A stretch of 5,585 bases of DNA from NCBI GenBank assembly GCA_028679405.1, contig JAJRBP010000074.1, positions 1 to 5,585 on the forward strand, given 5' to 3'. This document shows, piece by piece, positions 1-5,250 of this stretch (the stretch's first letter is position 1; every line of letters starts with the position of its first letter). The position numbers and the translations under genes are program-made. The notes beneath the pieces are model-generated. The model made no database searches. It saw only the letters and a program-made list of their open reading frames with translations, and was not told where the DNA came from. This DNA comes from Methanoregulaceae archaeon (GTDB taxonomy: Archaea > Halobacteriota > Methanomicrobia > Methanomicrobiales > Methanospirillaceae).

Positions 1-617
1 TACTCCGAGAGCGCCTCTCCCCGGAGCCGGTGCGCAAGCTCCCAGTCGAGGATCGCGGTATAATTCGATATGATATCCGCACATCCGGAGGCGAGAAGCC
101 GGTGAGGTGCCGATGCGATTATGCCCGTGTCGGCAACAATGGCGATGGGCGGGTGTGCCTCCAGGGAACCGCTCCCCTCCTCGGTCGGGACCGATGCCCG
201 CGAAGAGGCGATGCCGTCGTGCGATGCGGCAGTCGGGACGCTGATGAACTGGCGGTCGATGTTGTAGGAAACGATCTTTGCGGTATCGATCACGCGCCCC
301 CCGCCTACCCCGACCAGGAAATCGACACCTGACGCGGCTTTCTCGACCTGTCGTATCACATCAGGGTTGATTGCCTTCGTCTCGAGCCTCCTGACCTCAT
401 GCCGGTCTTCGAGCAGGCCGGAAACCCGGTCCCCGGCAACTGCCGACGTGTTCGGGCCGGTGACGAGGAGAACAGGGCCGTTCAGCCTCAGATCGGCGCA
501 TATCGAGGGTATCTGGCCGAGGACGTCGTGGCCGATGACCACGTCTCTCGGGAGCTGCATCCATTTCGACTTATCAAAAATTTTATTCTTCAATACCCTC
601 AAACGCTCTGGGCTCAT
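1..617 (-). CDS. egsA: sn-glycerol-1-phosphate dehydrogenase (partial, C-terminus beyond left edge)
   Basis: This enzyme reduces dihydroxyacetone phosphate to sn-glycerol-1-phosphate with NAD(P)H in the cytoplasm. The product is the backbone of archaeal ether lipids and sets their stereochemistry. About 205 residues are visible of a family length near 350. Seen in the translation: KWMQLPRDVVIGH (18-30), the nucleotide-binding glycine loop GVGGGRVIDTAK (103-114), SVPTAASHDGIASSRAS (126-142), whose Asp is the expected first metal ligand, and the ADIISNYTAILDWELAHR stretch (180-197). The two His metal ligands lie outside the window. I chose the ATG at 617 because GGTGATC, a close match to the archaeal Shine-Dalgarno, lies 3 nt upstream and because family members carry residues ahead of KWMQLPRDV. 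An ATG at 560 (MQLPRDV) and one at 629 are alternatives. The gene diverges from the DUF63 gene. The family call is very firm; the start is moderately firm. Confidence 0.95.
   Translation of the reverse strand, partial: MSPERLRVLKNKIFDKSKWMQLPRDVVIGHDVLGQIPSICADLRLNGPVLLVTGPNTSAVAGDRVSGLLEDRHEVRRLETKAINPDVIRQVEKAASGVDFLVGVGGGRVIDTAKIVSYNIDRQFISVPTAASHDGIASSRASVPTEEGSGSLEAHPPIAIVADTGIIASAPHRLLASGCADIISNYTAILDWELAHRLRGEALSE
575..587 (+). promoter_or_regulatory. Putative BRE/TATA promoter of the DUF63-SpoIIM-proS operon
   Basis: CAAAAATTTTATT is an A-rich BRE-like stretch followed by a T/A-rich TATA-like element in otherwise GC-rich DNA. Its TATA part (581-587) lies about 41-47 bp before the DUF63 ATG at 628. 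A start site about 25 bp downstream would fall near 607-612 and leave a leader of roughly 15-20 nt. If egsA starts at 617, this element is inside egsA codons for Asn-Lys-Ile-Phe. This was inferred by eye; no transcription start is known. Confidence 0.5.
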
Positions 618-620
618 CTC

Positions 621-627
621 GATCACC
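621..627 (-). promoter_or_regulatory. Ribosome binding site deciding the egsA start
   Basis: On the minus strand the sequence reads GGTGATC, then GAG, then ATG at 617. It is complementary to the archaeal 16S 3' end (GATCACCTCC). It supports 617 over the in-frame ATGs at 629 and 560. It lies wholly in the 10-bp gap between the two divergent start codons. Confidence 0.6.
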
Positions 628-1473
628 ATGATTAGGGAATTCCTCTACAAATACTACATTGATCCTATCAGGTACGGCCAGCCATATAACCCGGTCGATA
701 CGCTCACGTATGCCATTATTCTTATCATCGCCGTCTACCTGGTATACCGCTGGCTGCAGCGGACGGGCATCTCTGTCGACAGGCGTTTCGTCCTCGCCAC
801 CCTGCCGTTCGTCGTGCTCGGCGGCATCAGCCGTGTCATCCAGGACACCGGGATGATCCATTCAGATCTCCAGTTCCTCCTTGTAACCCCCCTCATCTAT
901 TTCGTGATATTCTTCTATACCGCAGGTTCCCTCGTGATTTCCAGGGTCGCTGAAAAAAGGGGACTCATAAAGGATTATGCCCGGGGGTATGCCGCGGCGG
1001 GAGTATTTGCGTGTATTGTTGTTGCCGGGGTGCTCCTCGCCTTCGGTCTCGACAGGGGATCTGTTCATCCCGAAGTCATGGCGATCATCCTGTCCCTTGC
1101 AGGACTGACCACGCTGGCAGTCTACGCCGTCCTTTATTATGGTGCGAGGTGGCGCTATGTCCGGGACCCCGTCTATCTTGCACTTATCTCGGGCCATATG
1201 CTGGACGCAAGTGCGACCTCGTACGGGATCGACCTGCACCCGCTCGTCTACGTCGAACAGCACGTCGTGGGCAGCCAGCTGATCGAATGGACCGGCACGG
1301 CATTCGCGTTCTTCCCGCTCAAGCTCCTCGTGATCGTCCCTGGTATCTACATCCTCGAACAGTACCGTTCTGAGGGAAACCAGGCCCTGTGGCACCTGAT
1401 CCTCCTCGCGATGATCGTCGTCGGGATGGCGCCGGGAATCAGGGACATGGTAAGGATGATCCTCTATGTATGA
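628..1473 (+). CDS. DUF63 family polytopic membrane protein
   Basis: This is a 281-residue archaeal membrane protein of the DUF63 family (function unknown). It opens with MIREFLYKYYIDPIRYGQPY and has about seven or eight hydrophobic segments, roughly at residues 24-43, 54-72, 82-106, 120-140, 148-172, 183-199, 224-244 and 252-270. Motifs that look family-conserved are GHMLDASATSYGIDLHP (189-205), YVEQHVVGS (208-216), FFPLKL (229-234) and PGIRDM (269-274). H190, D193, H204, E210 and H212 are polar residues next to membrane segments. The ATG at 628 starts at the family-typical N-terminus. The open frame extends back to 367, but that stretch is antisense to egsA and is not part of the gene. No clear Shine-Dalgarno precedes it, so a short-leader transcript is possible. 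It overlaps the SpoIIM-like gene by 8 bp, which suggests translational coupling. The family call is firm; no function can be assigned. Confidence 0.93.
   Translation: MIREFLYKYYIDPIRYGQPYNPVDTLTYAIILIIAVYLVYRWLQRTGISVDRRFVLATLPFVVLGGISRVIQDTGMIHSDLQFLLVTPLIYFVIFFYTAGSLVISRVAEKRGLIKDYARGYAAAGVFACIVVAGVLLAFGLDRGSVHPEVMAIILSLAGLTTLAVYAVLYYGARWRYVRDPVYLALISGHMLDASATSYGIDLHPLVYVEQHVVGSQLIEWTGTAFAFFPLKLLVIVPGIYILEQYRSEGNQALWHLILLAMIVVGMAPGIRDMVRMILYV
1454..1461 (+). promoter_or_regulatory. Ribosome binding site of the SpoIIM-like gene
   Basis: GGATGATC sits 4 nt before the ATG at 1466, inside the last codons of the DUF63 gene. It resembles the GGTGATC consensus with one extra base. It supports 1466 as the start and re-initiation or coupling at the 8-bp gene overlap. 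Confidence 0.5.
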
Positions 1474-2032
1474 GGGGAGGACTGCTCCTGCATATCTCAC
1501 CGCAATCATCCTCTTCTCTGCCGGTATCGCGGTCGGTATCGTAGCCCTCCTGGCAAATCCGGATCTTGGGAAGACGCTCATGGAAACTCTCCGGAATTCG
1601 ATAATGGGAGATATAGCCGGGGAGACGCCCCCTGTGGTCTTTGTAAAGATTCTTGCAAACAACCTCCAGGCATGCCTGCTCCTCTTCCTGGGAGGTGCAT
1701 CGCTCGGAGTCCTGACTGCATTCATCATATCCAGCAACGGCGTGATCATTGGTGCGGTGATCGAGATCGTCAGGGAACGGGAAGGAATCCTTTACGTAGC
1801 CGCCGGGGTTGTCCCGCACGGGGTCTTCGAGATTCCCTCTTTCATCATCTCAGGGGGGCTGGGATTTCTGCTCGCAGGGGCGCTGTGGAGGGAGTGGAAC
1901 GGTGCCGGGGATGCAGCAGCAGAGGCTTCCGGGTTGGGGAGGACTTTCCTCCGTTTCGTCGTCCCGCTTGTCACGATTGCGGCTTTTATAGAGGCATTTA
2001 TTACGCCTGAGATCATACGTCTTGTACTTTGA
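1466..2032 (+). CDS. Stage II sporulation protein M-like (SpoIIM/DUF95 family) membrane protein
   Basis: This is a 188-residue integral membrane protein of the SpoIIM family. Hydrophobic segments lie near residues 10-30, 68-103, 108-140 and 162-183. Recognisable motifs are ILANNLQACLLLFLGG (62-77), SSNGVIIGAVIE (89-100), VVPHGVFEIPSFIISGG (115-131) and FIEAFITPE (174-182), the last with a membrane-embedded Glu (E176). In endospore formers SpoIIM scaffolds peptidoglycan hydrolases during engulfment. This organism appears to be an archaeon without peptidoglycan or sporulation, so that role cannot be carried over and the archaeal function is unknown. The ATG at 1466 overlaps the end of DUF63 by 8 bp, and proS follows 12 bp after the stop, so all three genes are probably cotranscribed. 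A physical or functional partnership with DUF63 is inferred from this coupling only. Confidence 0.9.
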   Translation: MYEGRTAPAYLTAIILFSAGIAVGIVALLANPDLGKTLMETLRNSIMGDIAGETPPVVFVKILANNLQACLLLFLGGASLGVLTAFIISSNGVIIGAVIEIVREREGILYVAAGVVPHGVFEIPSFIISGGLGFLLAGALWREWNGAGDAAAEASGLGRTFLRFVVPLVTIAAFIEAFITPEIIRLVL

Positions 2033-2039
2033 GGAGTGA
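2033..2039 (+). promoter_or_regulatory. Ribosome binding site deciding the proS start
   Basis: GGAGTGA ends 5 nt before the ATG at 2045. This favours 2045 over the in-frame GTG at 2036, which lies inside the site itself. It begins immediately after the SpoIIM-like gene's stop codon. Confidence 0.6.
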
Positions 2040-2044
2040 GGCGT

Positions 2045-3478
2045 ATGGCTGAAGAAGAGGGTGCATTACCGCCCAAATCCGATTTCAGCGCATGGTATAA
2101 TGACCTATTGTGGCGGGCCGAGATCATGGACGTACGGTACCCGGTGAAGGGACTGTATGTCTGGTACCCCCATGGTTTTGCGATCCGGAGGCATGTCTAT
2201 GGGTTACTCCGGGAGATGATGGACCGGTCCCACCAGGAAACGCTCTTCCCCCTCCTGATCCCCGAGCATGAGTTCATGAAGGAGGCAGAGCATATCAAGG
2301 GATTCGAGGACGAGGTGTACTGGGTTACCCACGGGGGAAAAGACCAGCTCGACGTCCCGCTTGCCCTGCGGCCGACCAGCGAGACGGCAATATACCCGAT
2401 GTACGCCCTCTGGGTGCGGTCCCACGCGGATCTCCCTCTCCGGCTTTACCAGATTGTGAATACCTTCCGTTACGAGACGAAGCATACCCGTCCGCTCATA
2501 CGGCTCCGGGAGATCACCTCCTTCAAGGAGGCGCACACTGTCCACTCGACGTGGAACGATGCACAGGAGCAGGTCGAAGCTGCGATTGCCATCTACCAGG
2601 AGTTCTATGATCGACTTTGCATACCGGTGATCGTCTCGAAGAGGCCCGAATGGGACAAGTTCCCCGGTGCCGATTACACGATTGCAATCGATACGGTGAT
2701 GCCGGACGGAAAGACCCTCCAGATTGGAACAGTCCACCATCTCGGCGACCACTTCTCACGGACGTTCTCCATCATGTACGAGGACGCCCTCGGTGCGCAG
2801 CAGTACGCGCACCAGACCTGTTACGGGATCTCGGAACGATCGATCGCCGCGCTCATCTCGGTCCACGGCGACGATCGCGGGCTCGTCCTCCCCCCCGAAT
2901 TCTCTCCTGTCCAGGTGGTCGTCATCCCTATTCCGATAGGGAAAAGAAAGGACGAGGTACTGCTCGCCGCTTCAAGGCTCCTCGAGACACTTCAGAAAGC
3001 AGGTATCCGGGCACGTCTGGACGATCGCGACCTTCGGCCCGGCGCGAAATATTATTACTGGGAGATGCGGGGCGCAGCGCTCAGGATCGAGATCGGCCCC
3101 CGCGATATCGACGCCGGCATGGTCGTATCCGTGACGAGAACCGGCCAGCGATCACAGATCCCGGTCGACCAGCTTGTTTCCGGCGTGACAGATGTCCTCG
3201 GCGGGGAAGCAGCCCGCATGAAGGTCAGGGCCGGGGAGATGCTCCGGTCAAGGATCCGCCCGGCAGGGACCACCGACGAGCTTGTAGCTGCGGTCGGGGA
3301 AGGGGTTGCGGTCGTGAGCTGGTGCGGGGAGAAAAACTGCGCAGATTCCTTGGAAGAGGTGACAGGTGGAAGTGTGCTTGGCACGGAGGCAAGACTCGGG
3401 GATATCGGAGGCATCCCCACAGCCTGTCTTATCTGCGGATCAAACGGAAAAGCGACCCTGGTCGGCCGGGCTTACTGA
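2045..3478 (+). CDS. proS: Prolyl-tRNA synthetase, archaeal/eukaryotic type
   Basis: This class II synthetase attaches proline to tRNA-Pro in the cytoplasm using ATP. It is 477 residues from the ATG at 2045, the usual length for the short archaeal type that lacks the bacterial editing insertion. Seen in order: motif 1 region [17 protein letters not shown] (32-48), the proline-pocket loop [11 protein letters not shown] (108-118), motif 2 [17 protein letters not shown] (141-157), [12 protein letters not shown] (259-270) as motif 3, and an anticodon-binding domain at about 288-390 with the [18 protein letters not shown] stretch (326-343). A C-terminal zinc-type domain carries four Cys (427, 432, 461, 464) and ends in the Tyr typical of the family. 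It is the third gene of the DUF63-SpoIIM-proS operon. Its stop overlaps the end of the opposing zinc-ribbon gene by 7 bp. No frameshift or missing catalytic motif is seen. Confidence 0.98.
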   Translation: MAEEEGALPPKSDFSAWYNDLLWRAEIMDVRYPVKGLYVWYPHGFAIRRHVYGLLREMMDRSHQETLFPLLIPEHEFMKEAEHIKGFEDEVYWVTHGGKDQLDVPLALRPTSETAIYPMYALWVRSHADLPLRLYQIVNTFRYETKHTRPLIRLREITSFKEAHTVHSTWNDAQEQVEAAIAIYQEFYDRLCIPVIVSKRPEWDKFPGADYTIAIDTVMPDGKTLQIGTVHHLGDHFSRTFSIMYEDALGAQQYAHQTCYGISERSIAALISVHGDDRGLVLPPEFSPVQVVVIPIPIGKRKDEVLLAASRLLETLQKAGIRARLDDRDLRPGAKYYYWEMRGAALRIEIGPRDIDAGMVVSVTRTGQRSQIPVDQLVSGVTDVLGGEAARMKVRAGEMLRSRIRPAGTTDELVAAVGEGVAVVSWCGEKNCADSLEEVTGGSVLGTEARLGDIGGIPTACLICGSNGKATLVGRAY

Positions 3479-3915
3479 TCCTTTTTACAAAGGTAGGAAA
3501 CCTCTACCGACGGTCCGCCGAGATCCCCGGCGATGATCTTCTTCCCGCCCGACAAGAAATATTTCCCACATTTTTTACAGTACTTCGGCCGGATTTTGTC
3601 GAGGAAATTCATAGGAATCTCGAACTCATACCTCGTCTGGTCGGGCCGGACTCCCGTCTCGACGCACCCGGCGATCAGGTCCATGATGCGGAGCGGGGGC
3701 ACTCCGAGCCGGTCGAACTTCCGGAAGATAAAGTAGTTGAAGACAAGCCAGGAGAAATCGGCCCGATCTCCCAAGTCCATCTCATTCGAGCCCTCTTCAA
3801 AGTCCTCGAGCGTGCAACCGCAAAGCGGGCAGCGGCCCTTGACCAGCTCGTCGAGGAATACCTCCTCGCGGCAGCCGGGACAGGTAGTATGGGGTGCAAG
3901 CATCCTGGATGTCAT
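3472..3915 (-). CDS. Zinc-ribbon protein of unknown function
   Basis: This is a 147-residue soluble protein with two separated zinc-ribbon-like elements. The N-terminal one is CPGC (12-15) plus CPLC (29-32), a full CX2C-X13-CX2C knuckle pair followed by an extra Cys at 34. The C-terminal one has CKKC (113-116) and a lone C143 in the tail YLCKKDQ, where the position expected for a fourth Cys is D146. The middle is acidic and then aromatic-rich ([17 protein letters not shown], 55-71), which suggests a helical hydrophobic core. I recall similar proteins as conserved hypotheticals in Methanomicrobiales but cannot name a function; nucleic-acid or protein binding is a guess. The ATG at 3915 follows GGAG by 9 nt. 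The frame stays open to an ATG at 4038 (188 residues), but that extension has weaker third-position GC bias and no domain. It is convergent with proS and downstream of the TPR gene on the same strand. Confidence 0.83.
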   Translation of the reverse strand: MTSRMLAPHTTCPGCREEVFLDELVKGRCPLCGCTLEDFEEGSNEMDLGDRADFSWLVFNYFIFRKFDRLGVPPLRIMDLIAGCVETGVRPDQTRYEFEIPMNFLDKIRPKYCKKCGKYFLSGGKKIIAGDLGGPSVEVSYLCKKDQ

Positions 3916-4067
3916 GTGGGTTGTCTCCTGATTTCTGCATTCCAGGTCCGGATGACCCGGAACCCTGAATATCGACGAGCCTTTCCCGACCCCATCCAAC
4001 TGTGCGGAGATTGGGAAAACTGACTCAACTCTTCGCATTCCTAGCTGATAATACTTTATGAAGTGTC

Positions 4068-4085
4068 ATTTATAAATCCTTTATT
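4068..4085 (-). promoter_or_regulatory. Putative BRE/TATA promoter of the zinc-ribbon gene
   Basis: The minus strand reads AATAAAGG then ATTTATAAAT, a BRE-like element followed by a strong TATA box. A start about 25 bp downstream falls near 4047. This gives a leader of about 130 nt if translation starts at 3915, or under 15 nt if it starts at 4038. The ATTTATAAAT core is itself palindromic, so orientation rests on the flanking purines and on the downstream gene. Confidence 0.55.
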
Positions 4086-4136
4086 CTCGAATCAGACGAT
4101 ATATATCAATATTTACATCTTCCCGCCCACGCGCGT

Positions 4137-5099
4137 TCACCGGAGGAGGATCCCAAAGATCTGTGAGAAGCACTGGAGGGCTTCATCGAACTTCCCCCCC
4201 TTGAAAAGGGAGACCCCGCGGACGAGCCTGACGTTCACATCCTGGGCATCGATATCGAACGCGGTCCTGAAACACCTCGCGGAGGCCTCGAGCCTGCCCG
4301 ACATGAAAAGGCAGTTGGAGAGCACGACCCAGGCGTCTGCATTCCTGTCGTCGAACGCGAGCGATCGTTCGATACAGTCGATCGCTTCGTTATACAGGCC
4401 TGTGCGCGAGAGTGCGATCCCCTTCCAGTACCATATCCTCGCACTCTCCGGTTCGATCTCCGATGCCTTCGAGAAGCAGTCCACCGCTTCGCCGTACTTT
4501 TCGATCGCGCAGAGGGCGATACCCTTGTTCACCAGTGCCGAGACATACCGTGGAAATATCGCCAGGGCTTTATTATACGATGCAATCTCTTCGTGGTGCA
4601 GTTTCAACCTGCCGAGTGCATATCCCCTGTTGATCCATGCACCAATGTACCGTGGCCGGAGTTCCAGGGCACGGTCACAACACCGGATCTCGTCCTCGTA
4701 TCTCCCGAGCATCCCGAGCACCATGCCCATCTGGTTCCAGGCTTCGGCGGATCCAGGGTCCAGCGCAATCGCCTCCTCGCAGCAGGCGAGTTTCTCCTGA
4801 AGCCTGCCGAGTTTTCCAAGGGCGAAGCCTCGCGCAATCCAGGCTTCTGCAGAGGCCGGATCGATCGATATCGCCCGGTCGCAGCAGGCGATCTCCTCCT
4901 CGTACCTCCCAAGCTTCCCCAGTGTGAAACCCTTGCCGATCCATGAGCGGATATGGGATGGATCAAGTAGGATCGCCTCCTCGAAACAGCGGAGGGCCTC
5001 TTCCTGGCGACCGCTCCTTCCCAGTCCGATTCCCCTGCTGCAGATGACATCTGCGGACCGCACCTGCTCAGGCGGGACACGCTCCTCTGCCGAGATCAA
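4137..5099 (-). CDS. TPR-repeat protein, nine tandem units
   Basis: This 320-residue protein is made almost wholly of tetratricopeptide repeats with an exact 34-residue period: units at 16-49, 50-83, 84-117, 118-151, 152-185, 186-219, 220-253, 254-287 and a partial ninth at 288-320. Typical signatures are GKLGRYEEEIACCDRAI and ALDPGSAEAW. TPR arrays fold into a superhelical scaffold that binds peptide ligands; no catalytic domain, signal peptide or membrane segment is seen, so it is probably a cytoplasmic adaptor with unknown partners. Cysteine recurs at the same helix-B position (38, 72, 106, 140, 208, 242, 276, 310), broken only by Ser174. The start is TTG at 5099: the frame is closed by a TGA at 5115-5117 with no ATG or GTG between. 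AAGG lies 3 nt upstream of the TTG. A GTG at 5063, just before the first repeat, is the alternative. It diverges from thiD. Confidence 0.93.
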   Translation of the reverse strand: MISAEERVPPEQVRSADVICSRGIGLGRSGRQEEALRCFEEAILLDPSHIRSWIGKGFTLGKLGRYEEEIACCDRAISIDPASAEAWIARGFALGKLGRLQEKLACCEEAIALDPGSAEAWNQMGMVLGMLGRYEDEIRCCDRALELRPRYIGAWINRGYALGRLKLHHEEIASYNKALAIFPRYVSALVNKGIALCAIEKYGEAVDCFSKASEIEPESARIWYWKGIALSRTGLYNEAIDCIERSLAFDDRNADAWVVLSNCLFMSGRLEASARCFRTAFDIDAQDVNVRLVRGVSLFKGGKFDEALQCFSQIFGILLR

Positions 5100-5113
5100 C
5101 TCCCTTCTTATGA

Positions 5114-5127
5114 GTCACCGATGTGAC
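5114..5127. repeat. Inverted repeat GTCAC-N4-GTGAC upstream of the TPR gene
   Basis: The arms GTCAC (5114-5118) and GTGAC (5123-5127) are perfect and flank CGAT. The repeat lies 15 bp before the TPR start codon and overlaps the predicted start site, a position suited to a repressor. The arms are short, so chance is possible. Confidence 0.35.
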
Positions 5128-5130
5128 ACT

Positions 5131-5145
5131 GGAAATATCTTTCTG
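5131..5145 (-). promoter_or_regulatory. Putative promoter of the TPR gene
   Basis: On the minus strand CAGAAAGATATTTCC gives a purine-rich BRE-like stretch followed by a TATA-like GATATTT centred about 37 bp before the TTG start at 5099. The predicted start site would be near 5111, leaving a leader of about a dozen nucleotides containing AGAAGGGAG. It was judged by eye. Confidence 0.4.
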
Positions 5146-5202
5146 CCGTGCACCTTCAGGGAAGCCGGAGACCGGTTTATTCCGACCGGCCGTCCGGACC
5201 GT

Positions 5203-5232
5203 TGGATTCAGCAAAAAGATTGATGGATTCAG
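5203..5232. repeat. Direct repeat TGGATTCAG, 21-bp period, upstream of thiD
   Basis: TGGATTCAG occurs at 5203-5211 and again at 5224-5232. The copies are spaced 21 bp start to start, about two helical turns, with an A-rich stretch between them. The second copy runs into the palindrome at 5228-5239. The arrangement suits a dimeric or cooperative DNA-binding regulator. Confidence 0.4.
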
Positions 5233-5239
5233 GCCTGAA
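5228..5239. promoter_or_regulatory. Candidate operator: 12-bp perfect palindrome before thiD
   Basis: TTCAGGCCTGAA is its own reverse complement and ends 11 bp before the thiD ATG. Its left half-site TTCAG is also present upstream at 5207-5211 as part of the direct repeat. The position around the expected start site fits repression of thiD. Some archaea are known to control thiamin genes through ThiR, an HTH-ThiN regulator. I do not remember its site well enough to claim a match. Confidence 0.45.
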
Positions 5240-5250
5240 ATGGTTGTATC

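Noticed and set aside
367..627. N-terminal extension of the DUF63 frame upstream of 628
   Set aside because: The extension is antisense to egsA coding sequence and does not look like a signal peptide. The family N-terminus begins at MIREFL.
862..1749. 295-residue minus-strand open frame opposite DUF63/SpoIIM
   Set aside because: It is antisense to two well-recognised membrane genes, has low-complexity charged composition and crosses their junction. No ribosome binding site or domain was seen.
2617..4023. 468-residue plus-strand open frame across proS and the zinc-ribbon gene
   Set aside because: It is a shifted frame of proS, then antisense to the zinc-ribbon gene. Its translation is Arg/Pro-rich without any domain, as expected of GC-rich shadow frames, while proS is unmistakable in its own frame.
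4194..4200. Run of seven C in the TPR gene (also 2890-2896 in proS) as phase-variation tracts
   Set aside because: Both runs encode in-frame Gly-Gly or Pro-Pro in intact genes. Seven-base runs are expected in GC-rich DNA, and neither gene is a surface-variation candidate.
4063..4800. 245-residue plus-strand open frame opposite the TPR gene
   Set aside because: Its periodic Ser/Pro-rich content is the mirror of the TPR repeats on the other strand. The TPR frame explains the region fully.
5128..5250. TPP riboswitch upstream of thiD
   Set aside because: I looked for the conserved CUGAGA and the ACCUGA-type THI-box elements in the right order and did not find them. Short palindromes explain the structure better.
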